Below are positions 8,285 through 16,911 of a stretch of 16,911 nt of DNA, piece after piece. The notes under the pieces are model-generated. The model was not told the DNA's origin, did not search any database, and saw only the letters and a list, made by a program, of their open reading frames with translations. The translations under genes and the position numbers were made by a program. The DNA is taken from NCBI GenBank assembly GCA_000320605.2, contig KB445823.1:44561-61471 (forward strand), given 5' to 3'. This DNA is from Gelatoporia subvermispora B. Lineage: Eukaryota > Basidiomycota > Agaricomycetes > Polyporales > Gelatoporiaceae. Each line of letters begins with the position of its first letter. Positions within the stretch are counted from its first letter, which is position 1.

Positions 8285-11200
8285 TTACAATGCATATCCA
8301 GTCTGAACCAGCCTATTAGTTGGCATGTCGACACAGCCCACGACGCACACTCACCTGCACATCCCCCTCGTATGTCACCGACGACCGCGCCGTCATCGCA
8401 CTGGCTCGCCGAGCCCACACCTCGCCACCAAAGAATGGATTCTCGGACGAGCGCACCGTCGGCGAGATGTCCACTGGCGGCGGGTTCTCACGGGCAAACG
8501 TCACCGGGTCCGCGAACGGGTCCTCATCGCGCAGGCTGCGCATTGCAGTCACCGCGCCGCTCGTATCTGTCACGACGAGCCGCGGGCTGACCTCCCCACG
8601 CCCCGCTCGGGGACGTGTCCCCTCCGCGTCCGGCGTCGTCGAGCCCATACGCTCAGGCATGAAGCTTGCGAATAAACTGTCTGTGGGTGTCGGGAGTATC
8701 CACGGGAAGGGTGAGCGCGTGCGCATCGCGGTTTGCGAGCGTCCTGACGTGGGCTCAATCGTTGTTGCGGGAGTCTGGGGCTGCCCGGGCGGTGTCCACT
8801 GGAGGTCCCGTAAGTTGTTGCGACGCCGACGCTGGCGCCAGAGTAGAGTCGCGGTTCCGATGAGGAGTATGACTACGAGTCCGCCGAGCACACCGCCTAG
8901 GATAGCAGGAGTCTTGGAACTAGAGGAGGGTGTAGCACTAACGAACACGACACAGAGATTTGTAGACATGGTCTCGGTAATAGTGGCTCAAACACTTACC
9001 CTGAGGATGCGGACCCCTGTCCAGGAGAGACCGTTACATTCGGCCCATTCGGTCCAACGGTGATTGGGACGGTGATGGTCGAGGCAATCGTCGTAGAAAC
9101 GGTTGTCACACCGGTGCTTGTCACTGTTTTTGATGGAGGAATAGTTGTGGTTTCGGTTGTGGGGATGACGACGACGGTCGTAACAGACGAGACGATAGTC
9201 TTAACAGACTGAGAACTTCCTTGCCCGATGTCACCTGCGATGCTAAATCTGGTTGTACACGTGAGCTAGGATCGTGGGACGTAGACGCATAATACGTACG
9301 GCCCAAACGACAACGTCGTTGAAGGCGTTGCAGTAGGGGACGTGAGGACTGCTTCATCGTCAGTCGCCGAAGGTACAAGTAATGACTCTGAGCGGCCATC
9401 GAATTTTCAGGACAACAGCCTGCGGGCATGCTTCATAAGTCTTACCTAAAATCGTGCTGCCCGTGGGTGGCGACGTACTCCCGGGCGATTGCGTATTCGC
9501 AAGAGTGCTTGGAGATGCGTCCGAGCTTGGGGATGCGTCCGTTCCACTTCCCACATTACATTAACAATGGTCCAGGGATAGTAATGATACGTACGATACC
9601 TCGAAAGCGGAGGCTGATTAGAACCATCCGTCTGCACGGCAGGAGGCGTCGGTGTCGGCGAAGAAGCACCGGCAGAAGGATCAGAAGGTTGTACCGCAGG
9701 GGATGCAACGGTAGACGGGGAAGCTGATGTCGTTGGAGACTCCGGCGCTGAAGATGCAGCCTTGGGACTGGGAGACGGGGAAGGGCCCAAGGATGCAGGC
9801 GACGATGGAGTGCTTGTCGGATCCGAAGGCGCCGCACTAGTCGTTGGACTTAACGGCACGGCGTTGCTCGTGGGAGTCGTTGATTCTGGACCGCTCGATG
9901 GATGGGGCAACGCAGAGCTGCTTGGCGTGCTCGGGTCCGTTGGGCTTGGGATGTCCGCATGGAAGACACTGCTGCCACTAGATGGGAAGACGCGTGTCGT
10001 CGGAACCGGCGACACAGAGGCAGCGCCCGGGTTGGAAGGCGCTGAAGCCGTCGGGGCTGCTGTCGTTGGGGTCGCATCTGTCGGAGACGTAGCTGGAGTA
10101 GTTGTAGGAGGAGTAGCTACCGGAGGCGTCGCAGGAGGGGATGCGGCTTTGGGACTAGGCAATGGGGACGACTGACTGCTTGCTGCGCTCGGGGACCCCA
10201 CAGCACTGCTCGTCAGACTGGAGGGTACTACACTGCTCGTCTGGGTCTGCGATACCGCACTGCGTGGTAGTGGAGAACTGCTTGGAGTGGTCGAACCGGT
10301 CGGAGTCTCGACCTTTTCTACCGACTCGCTGCTGCTCGTCGGGATTGATGGTGCCGAGGTAGCGCCCGAAAGAGGAGCCGTTGGACTCTGCGATGCAGGG
10401 ATGAAGATGCTAGCATGTGCAGGGCCCGTCGAGCTCGGTAACGCAGAGCTGGTGATGCTGGCGCTTGCGGATCTGGTCGTTGGTGACGCGGACCCGACGA
10501 CGCTGGAAATTCCAGGCACCGTCACACTCCGCGATGCAGAGCTGGGACTACCGGTTCTGGCAGGTCCTACTGAAGTCTGCGAGGCAGAGCTAGTGGCGCC
10601 GGACTTCGTGGGTCCCGCTGAGCTCAGAGGAACTGAGCCAGCAACGCGTGAACTCGCAGGTCCTGTTGAGCTGTGCGACGCAGAGCTAACAGCACTTGGA
10701 GCTGCGGGCTTCGCCGAACCTTGCGACACAGAGGTAACGGCGCTTGAGCTTGCAGGGCCCGTCGAGCTCAGCGCAGCAGAACTGGCGAGGCTTGAACTTA
10801 CTTGCCTTGTTGGGCTCTGAGACGCAGCCGTGGGGAAGCTGGAAGTTGCAGACTCGGCCGAATTCAGCGAAGCCGGGCTGAAGATACCGGACGTTACGGG
10901 CCCGGTAGGGCTCAGCGAAGCAGAGCCTGCGACGCTCAAAATTGTAGGCCTTATTAGTGTCTGAGATGCGGAGATGGCGATGCTGGGAGTCGCGGACCCG
11001 GCTGAGTTAAGCGAAGTCGGGCTGGAGATGCCGAGTGGTGCAGGCTTCGTAGAGTTCAGCGAGGCCGAGCTGGCGACGCTTGAAATTGCATGCTTTGTTG
11101 GGCTCTGAGACGCGGAGTTGGCGATACTGGAAATCGCAGACTCGACTGAGCGCAGGGATGAAGGACTAGAGATGGCGGACGTTGTAGGCTCTGTAGAGCT

Positions 11201-12857
11201 CAGCGACGAAGAGCTGGCAATGCTCGAAGTTGCATGTCCTGTTGGGCTCTGAGACGCAGAGCTGGCAATGCCGGAAGCTGCAGAATGCGTGGAATTCAGC
11301 GAAGCCGAGCTGGCGATGCCGGAAGCTGTAGGCTCCGTAGAGCTCAGCGACGAAGAGCTGGCGATGTTCGAACTCGCATGTCCTGTTGAACTCTGTGACA
11401 CGGAGCTGACAATAACGGAAGCTGCAGGCTGCGTTGCGCTCCGCGAAGCCGAGCTAGAGAGGCCAGAAGCTGTAGGCTCCGTGGAACTCGGCGATGGGGA
11501 GTTGATCATGCTCGAACTTGCAGGATCCGTGGAGGTCAGCGACGGAGAGTGGGCAAAGCTTGAACTCCGAAGGTTCGTTGCGCTCGACGAAGCAAAGCCG
11601 GTAAGGCTTAAACTTGCAGGCCGTGCTGAACTCGGTGAGGCAGAGTTCAACGGGATAGAACTGACGAGGCGTGAACTTGCAGGCTCTGTTGAACTGGGCG
11701 GGACAGAGCTCAGTGAAGTAGAGCCGGCGACGTTTGAACTTGCAGGCTCTGTTGAGTTCGGTGAAGCAGAACCTTGCGGGCCGGGGCTTGTAGGTCCGCT
11801 TGAGCTCAGCAGAGTAGATCTGGCATCGCTAGGGCCTGAGACAGGTGTTAAACTCGAGATGACTACACTGCTCGATGAACTGGAGGCTACTGCCCCGAGG
11901 CTAGGGCTAGAGCTGGGTCCATTCGCCGAGAGCAGTGAGCTCTTGGCAGAGAAGCTGGAAGGGAGCTGCGCCGTCGATGGAGAGCTCAGCGGTGGCATCG
12001 ACGACGGGGCGGGGAGGGTGTTAGACAACGCGGGACCGGAAGACAGAGAACTATCAGGAGATGGGGAGCTGCTAGGATACCCGTAAACACTGAGGCTAGG
12101 GGATGATATGAGAGTCGTAACGGAGCTCGTAGGGCCATCATCAGATGTAGATGCAAGAAACGATGAAGAAGATGAAGAGGCCACAATGCTCGCCTGCGCC
12201 GCAGGGAGCCCTAAAACCGCACAATCATTCAGTATATGGCGTATGTAGACTCATTTCAGGTGCCATCGAATTCTCTACACAGGGAGCGAAATCCGTCAAT
12301 TATGACAGCCTAATATAGAGAGGCGAATTCCACTTACCACCTGTAGGGCCGTTAACTTGGGAATCTGTCCGCTGCCAGTGCGTCCATACAAGTGGGGGCA
12401 TTCGTGCCTTGAGCTATAGTACAGTACTTGTTGGTGGGGGGAACAAAGATGCCACATTTTGTGAGAGCTCGACGAGCGCACTGGCTATATGCGTGCCTGT
12501 CAGAACGCGGGACCTGATGATGGTCGCTATCGGTGCACAATATTCCAGGTGATCCAGGCCGGCCATGTCCCCGGAGGTACCATATACATACAAGTAGAAC
12601 TGGTTACACGGTAGGTCCGTCAGAAGAGCTCTTCATTAAGACGTTGCTATGAGCTCTCGAGGAATCTCTATCTCGTGCAGAGGGTTGCCTGCATGGGCAG
12701 TTACCCACAGAGTCTGCGAATTCCGGCTGACGACGAGCTGTGCACATCGCGGGATGGTGAAAAAGTGAGCTGCCGGCCGAGCTCATCAAAGATCGTAATG
12801 AGTTGTGGGCACGGCCACAACCAGCCACAACCGCGCAGCCAAGCTGTTTCGCAGCAT
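8285..12857 (-). CDS. Membrane-anchored Ser/Thr/Pro-rich mucin-like cell-surface protein
   Basis: Exons on the minus strand (high to low): 12857-12813, 12726-12705, 12628-12423, 12371-12338, 12210-9600, 9546-9446, 9387-9300, 9248-9000, 8937-8355, 8302-8285. Phases agree at every junction and sum to 1319 codons (1318 aa). The order is: a short hydrophobic start (MLRNSLAARLWLVVA), a folded-looking region with two Cys (about residues 16-102), Ser-rich sequence, 16-aa repeats (about 254-726), a Pro/Ser/Thr stalk, and Thr/Val-rich sequence before the membrane (TVTSTGVTTVSTTIAST). Then come one membrane helix (about 1131-1152, ILGGVLGGLVVILLIG) with stop-transfer RQRRRR, and a tail to 1318 with DPF (8522-8514) and NPF (8441-8433). 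This is a type I topology, presumably heavily O-mannosylated, as in fungal signalling mucins or wall sensors. No WSC or Skg6 domain is certain. Donors at 8999 (GTAAGT), 8354 (GTGAGT) and 12337 (GTAAGT) are strong. The 12812 donor (GTGCCC) and 12422 donor (GTACTA) are weak, so the first four exons and the start are tentative. Confidence 0.8.
10340..11758 (-). repeat. ~28 imperfect 48-bp (16-aa) coding repeats
   Basis: Within the big exon of the mucin-like gene, the protein runs in 16-residue units of consensus about SSTxPAxSxIASSASx, from roughly residue 254 to 726. Two early units are followed by 5-residue inserts (SSVPP and NSASP). In the middle (about 10,760-11,390) a higher order is visible: units ending in SASQ recur every third unit, and the next begins SPT(G/K)HA. 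This gives a 48-aa (144-bp) super-unit such as SPTGHATSSIASSSSL followed by SSTEPTTSAISSPSSL. Units differ from one another at many sites, so the array is old rather than freshly expanded. Such arrays in fungal surface proteins provide an extended glycosylated rod. Confidence 0.85.
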
Positions 12858-13484
12858 GCAACAAATGATGTTTTCGTGATTCCAACGTCCCCAACAAATA
12901 CATTACATTGATAAGGTATGTCTACATTGAGACTTATCGCGTAAACTGGGGTTAGGGTTAGGACCACTTAAAAGCCAAAAAAAAACGGCCTGCCCAGCCC
13001 GAGGGCCGAAGCAGGACAGGAAAATATTGAGACGGTGCATGAGCCGAAGCCCATACAAACCGTAAGTTCCCTCTGGGGACAAGGTCGCCGTGCTATGGAA
13101 GGCCCTCACGGCGCACGGACCCAGGTACATGAAGGGGCTCGTGCCATCAAGGTAAGTATGAGTTGTCCAGACGGCCGGGCCCTGGCTTATATACTCTGTA
13201 GAGCCTGCGCACGGACCATATCGCTTATTTCCCTGTTCTCACGCACTGTAATTGGCTCAGTGATGCTTGGAAGGTGGAGACGCCCATGTGGCTGAGGTGT
13301 ACCCGCGTGTGAACGGTCGACAGCAGAAGAGACGCGAACTGGCAAGGATTGACATTAGCATGAACAGAATAGCTCAAAAAGCTTCGCAATCTGACGGAGG
13401 AATCGGGTATGATACATTACATGACAGTGAAATATGATATACGCGTACACATCCACACATCCGTCCATCCAGCCATCCTGATCC
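12858..13484. other. Intergenic: EXO84 3' side and promoter of the mucin-like gene
   Basis: Both neighbours are on the minus strand, so this is the 3' UTR of EXO84 (ends 13485) and the upstream region of the mucin-like gene. A minus-strand TATATAAG lies at 13193-13186. If used, it would place transcription start near 13160 and leave a 5' UTR of about 300 nt, or an unrecognised upstream exon (a 75-aa minus-strand frame opens with ATG at 13130). A short GGTTAGGGTTAGG string lies at 12950-12962. Nothing else is recognisable. Confidence 0.5.
13186..13193 (-). promoter_or_regulatory. Candidate TATA box (TATATAAG)
   Basis: The plus-strand sequence CTTATATA reads TATATAAG on the minus strand and lies about 330 bp upstream of the proposed start of the mucin-like gene at 12857. 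It matches the TATA consensus. No other core-promoter evidence is visible, and TATA-like strings occur by chance. Confidence 0.3.
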
Positions 13485-16112
13485 CTAAAACATGCCCTCT
13501 CGTCTGGGCACAGCAACCGGTGCCGGTCTCCCTGCCGCACTCCCAGGCCGATCCCGCGACCGCGGTGGAGGTGCAGGGCTTGCACGCACCGGACGTGGCG
13601 CACGCACAGACTCGGTAGGCGTCGGCGTGCTAGAACGGACAGAGCTCGTTGACGGCGTGCCGCTGCGGGATCCGGGTGATTTGGATGCTTGAGCCACCGA
13701 AGTGGGGAGTGGAGGGACAGGAGGAATGACAGATCGCGGCGCGGGCGATGCAATGATAGGGGCGGGAGAGCGGGATTTGGGAGGAGGTTCCCTGTCTTTC
13801 TGAGGCTGAGGACGAGGCGGTGGACGCGCAGGGTCCTTGGGTTTTTCGATCAAGAGTTCATCCAAGAGGAAGCGGAAGTCGATGCCATATTCTTCGAGCA
13901 GCTAGAACAGGGAATATGTGTTAGATGGATGAGAGATTAAGAGGAAGTCCATGAACATAGACCAACCTTCCGACTTTGCAGATGTGTGATTTTGATTGCG
14001 TCCTCGATCGTTTCCTGGTCAATATCGGAGCTATACACCTGTCTGCGGAACATTTCCGCATAGAGCTCGATCTGATGTTTTGCCCACTCAACAAAGCCTA
14101 GTAGTCTATCAATCATATTATCCTCAGTGGGAAGATGGTAAATATACTCACAACTCGCGACCTCGTTCTCCTTGAAGCTCGCCAGGTACCAATCTGCAGT
14201 GTGCTTGATCCCCGTGAACATCACAATCGCCAAGTCCGCAATGTACATTCCGATGTGCCCCTCCAGCCTGATCATGCGCACCCGCTTGCGCATCACGTCG
14301 GCTCGAGCGGCGAGGAAAGTGTTTCGCGCCGCCGCACCGGCCTTTAGGCGCACAAGGAGGGAGACTACATGCACGACTGCAGACTTGCGGTTGTCGGGCA
14401 TCGCAAGAGACTGGAGAAGTGCTGCGGTGAGCGAAGCCTTGAGCGGGTTCAACTTAGTCGCCAGCGCTGGCATTTCAGGTAGTTTTGCCTCTCCTGTCGC
14501 ACAGTGTCAAAAACTACTTCCGAAAAGCACCTCAGAGTGGCTCACCTTTTTCTACCAGGGCAACTGCATCATCCCATTCTCGTAGGGCGATGGCTACAGT
14601 GAGGTCGTCAGAGAAGTCACTGGTCCACCGCGCGTCGCGCTCGGCCTTCTCCTTCGCATTCGGGCCCATATCCGACTTGCTCGCGAGTTCCGCCATCCAC
14701 GGCGGCAACGCTGGCATGGGTTCTGCACCTGTACCAAAAATGGCTGATGTGCGCTTCAATTCGTGTAAGAGTCGTGAATATGTCTAGGCAGGGTGGGTTC
14801 TACTCACATCGCCACCACCCCCGAGCCACATGCTCTTTCTCCGCTGATGCTCACCCTCGCGCTCTTTGCGCTTTTTCGCTGCGAGCTCCTCGGCGACATG
14901 GCGGAACTGGGTCAACAGGCTCTTCTTGTCCGAGGCGATCTCCGTGCGGTACACATGTGTCTCCTTGCCGTGCCTGATCTTGAACACATTCGTCATCGCT
15001 GCACATACAGTCAGCATATGGGCATGCAAACAGCGACAGGAGCCTCACTCGCAGTGTCCTTTGTATCGAGAACAAGCATCTCGTTCAACGGCCAGCACCG
15101 CTCAGCAACGAGCTTCTCTCCGTCCGCGTTATTGCGTCTGCGCTGCCTCCGCGCAACCAGGATGGCGTCATCGAGGATAACGAAGCGAACATGGTGGTCG
15201 ATCCTGTATGTCGCGGCATTCAACGCCATGATGCCGTCCATCTCGGAAATCACGTGGCGCCCTGGTGTGGTAGGGATGAACTTCGCCGATCCCTCGATCT
15301 GAGCGTGTAGAGTCTGCATCTGGTTTGCGTAGAGTACACGCAGATCTGCAATCGACGAGCGGACGTTTCTTCGTCTGTCTGAAATTGGTATATGGAATGA
15401 GTCGCAGATTGCAGTAAAGGGAGAAGCTCTCACCAGCGACGGAAGCCGACTCATCTATGTGCAGAAGGGACGGCATGTTCTTCCACTCTGACAAGCATTC
15501 CTTGAACTCGAGCATCTCGTTCTCCAATGTGCTGACCTCCTTCGACACGAGGACGAACTCGGCGTAGCTATAGTACTAGAATGATTAGCAGGATAATGAT
15601 ATATGCGTATCACGACATACTTCTTGAATACATTTCGCTGCAGATCAACCGCCACATTATCCTTCTGCGAGCGCAGTGACGATTGCAGCGACTTGATCTC
15701 CGCCTCCGTCGAGTTCGCGAGCTTCAGCTTCAAGTCTACGCCCATACAGTCAGACGGCCGCTCCCCCACATCCAGCACACTCACAAGCATCTGGGTCAAA
15801 GTCCTCGTTATCTAACAACCTCAGCTCATACACCGCCGGGTCCTCCTTGGGCTGCGTGGGCTCCCCAGGCGTGGGCTGCCCCAGGTCTCTCTGCACGCCG
15901 GGACGCAGGCCAATGGGCAGGCTGGGCACGGGCGGGGCCTCTGCATTGGTCGGCGCAGAGATGTCCGCATAGCGCGTGGACATACGTTTCCTGATCTTGT
16001 CGTCGACCCGGGTGGACGCGCGCGCATCGCGAGGCCCTGGTGTCTTCGTCAGGCGGTTCTGCGCCTTGCCAGGGCGCGCCTCGGATTGTCTGCGAGTACG
16101 GAGGGATTGCAT
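13485..16112 (-). CDS. EXO84: Exocyst complex component Exo84
   Basis: This is a subunit of the octameric exocyst, which tethers post-Golgi vesicles to the plasma membrane at growth sites. Nine exons on the minus strand: 16112-15785, 15735-15621, 15567-15434, 15378-15049, 14998-14808, 14753-14546, 14493-14152, 14097-13967, 13901-13485. Phases are consistent and total 732 codons (731 aa). Introns are 49-65 nt; several show CTGAC or CTAAY branch sites. Residues about 85-190 carry the conserved entry (DNEDFDPDAYLKLKLANS) and the coiled coil with VFKNYAEFVLVSKEVSTLE. A PH domain spans about 221-350 (HHVRFVILDDAILVARR ... CWPLNEMLVLDTKDT). The C-terminal helical domain runs about 370-593 (DLTVAIALREWDDAVALVEK, ADWYLASFKENEVASC, DQETIEDAIKITHLQSRK). 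The last 120 residues are a Pro/Ser/Arg-rich disordered tail. Start ATG 16112 is the only upstream in-frame choice I see. Identity rests on overall pattern and domain order, and I am confident. Confidence 0.93.
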
Positions 16113-16772
16113 CTTGAGAGAGTAAGCCGCTCAGGGTGCTGATAGAATGCTAGTAGACGTTTATAGGCAGTAGACCAGATGGTATTGAGTAGCCCCTCGC
16201 GTGAGTGGCGGCTCCGCACGAGGTTCCGGACGAAGTGTTATAGAAGACCCTCGAGATGACTGCCAGAGCCAGCGAGTAGTGCAATCGAAGTGTCGTCGAT
16301 GATTAGAGCTTGACAAAGGAATCAGATGAACGTATCCCGAGGAACAGCATACGGACTGCGGCGAGCGTTGTTCACAAGCTTCGCGACGCGCAACACGAGG
16401 GCAGCGCGATGTGGCAAGAGACGCGGTGGTGTGACGCTCGCCGCCGGATAGGGCAGGTGGCGGCACACGTGATGAGAAGAGGCACTCGGTGCGAGAACAG
16501 GGATTGAGTCTCTATTCCAAGTGCGCTGTCCGTAGCATACAAACGTCGGGTCTTATATAGCTAGGGGGGAGTCGGACAATGAACTGGGGGGTATAACGAC
16601 TGCAGGAAAATAGGGGAAAGGGAAGTGAAAGTAAAAGATAGACGAACCCCTAGACGACTCTAGGGTTCCCAAAACGGCAGGTACCTCAACCGCTCGCGTC
16701 GTAAGCCACGCGCTCGCTACATACGCCCTCCGGCCATCGTCCTCATACGATGGTCAACTCGTCGTGCTTCAT
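16113..16772. other. Intergenic: EXO84 promoter side and 3' side of the edge gene
   Basis: This lies between the EXO84 start (16112) and the stop codon of the minus-strand edge gene (16775-16773), so it holds the EXO84 promoter and the other gene's 3' UTR. A minus-strand TATATAAG lies at 16559-16552, about 440 bp upstream of the EXO84 ATG, which is far for a yeast-like core promoter but possible with a long 5' UTR. Small open frames on both strands look random. No RNA gene or repeat was seen. Confidence 0.5.
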
Positions 16773-16911
16773 CTACGCCGCCTGACCGGCCTCGATCATG
16801 CTCTCGTCCTCGTCAGGTTCTCCATGCGCATCCTCGTCTTCGTCATCGCTGTACTTGTACAACCCAGCCCTGTCAACCTTTTCCGCCGGAACCTCTGCGA
16901 CGTCGTCCCCT
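16773..16911 (-). CDS. C-terminal end of an unidentified acidic protein (partial)
   Basis: Reading leftward from the window edge, one frame stays open for 45 codons to TAG at 16775-16773. It encodes an acidic tail that includes AGLYKYSDDEDEDAHGE and PDEDESMIEAGQAA. The other two frames lack this coherent composition. The serine followed by DDED is a typical casein kinase 2 site, and acidic tails of this kind are common on nuclear and chromatin or RNA-processing proteins, but the visible part carries no diagnostic domain. The gene continues beyond the window; its start and exon structure are not visible. Codon choice (GAC/GAG-rich, GC-ending) fits the neighbouring genes. Confidence 0.65.
   Translation of the reverse strand, partial: GDDVAEVPAEKVDRAGLYKYSDDEDEDAHGEPDEDESMIEAGQAA

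Noticed and set aside
8316..8360. C-terminal extension of the tail frame past 8355 (VSVRRGLCRHAN)
   Set aside because: CAG|GTGAGT is a strong donor, and a 52-nt intron with a CTAAT branch and TTCAG acceptor leads to a short last exon ending TGYAL. Read-through is less likely.
9762..12086. Long plus-strand open frames (247, 177 and 272 aa) opposite the mucin-like gene
   Set aside because: They are the antisense of Ser/Thr/Ala repeats (hence Glu/Leu/Ala/Val-rich), lack domains, and break where the sense gene changes frame. The sense strand has consistent splicing, so these are shadows.
12946..12963. TTAGGG-type telomeric repeat (GGGGTTAGGGTTAGG)
   Set aside because: There are only about two units, with genes on both sides, so this is not a telomere. 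It is too short to argue for an interstitial telomeric relic.
1..16911. CRISPR arrays, bacterial insertion sequences, phage genes or a biosynthetic cluster
   Set aside because: The repeats are coding minisatellites or simple tandem units without spacers. No transposase, integrase, synthase or transporter is visible, and the genes are intron-bearing and eukaryotic.

Overview
The window reads as nuclear DNA of a filamentous basidiomycete, probably an agaricomycete. The reason is gene structure. Two genes are cut by many very short introns (49-65 nt in the one I could solve fully) with GTRNGT-like donors, CTNAY-like branch sites and mostly TAG/CAG acceptors. One of them is a recognisable fungal exocyst subunit. 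There is no sign of bacterial operons, ribosome binding sites, phage or CRISPR.

Positions 1-6271 are gene-poor. They hold short tandem repeats (65-bp units at 194-348, 49-bp units at 649-746), a hairpin at 114-147, and two diverged direct copies of one segment of about 1.15 kb (887-2009 and 2345-3511). The rest up to about 6.2 kb shows only scattered open frames that I do not trust as genes.

Positions 6410-7786 (+) encode an intronless protein of 458 aa with a mitochondrial-type N-terminus and an all-helical, PPR-like body. Convergent to it, 498 bp away, is a large minus-strand gene (12857 to 8285) for a membrane-anchored mucin-like protein. Its parts are a probable signal peptide, a small Cys-containing N-terminal region, about 28 imperfect 16-aa Ser/Thr/Ala repeats, a Pro/Ser/Thr stalk, one transmembrane helix, and a cytoplasmic tail of about 166 aa with DPF and NPF motifs. 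Exon phases from 12857 to the stop agree throughout and give 1318 aa; the seven 3' exons are well supported, the first four are tentative.

Positions 16112 to 13485 (-) hold a complete nine-exon EXO84 gene (exocyst component, 731 aa). Every intron keeps phase and the total is exactly 732 codons. At the right edge, 16911-16773 (-) is the acidic C-terminus of another, unidentified protein.

The genes do not form a pathway. EXO84 (vesicle tethering at sites of polar growth) and the mucin-like surface protein both act at the plasma membrane, but linking them would be speculation. The strongest non-routine signals are the two-level repeat architecture of the mucin-like protein with its endocytic-type tail motifs, and the diverged tandem duplication in the left part.
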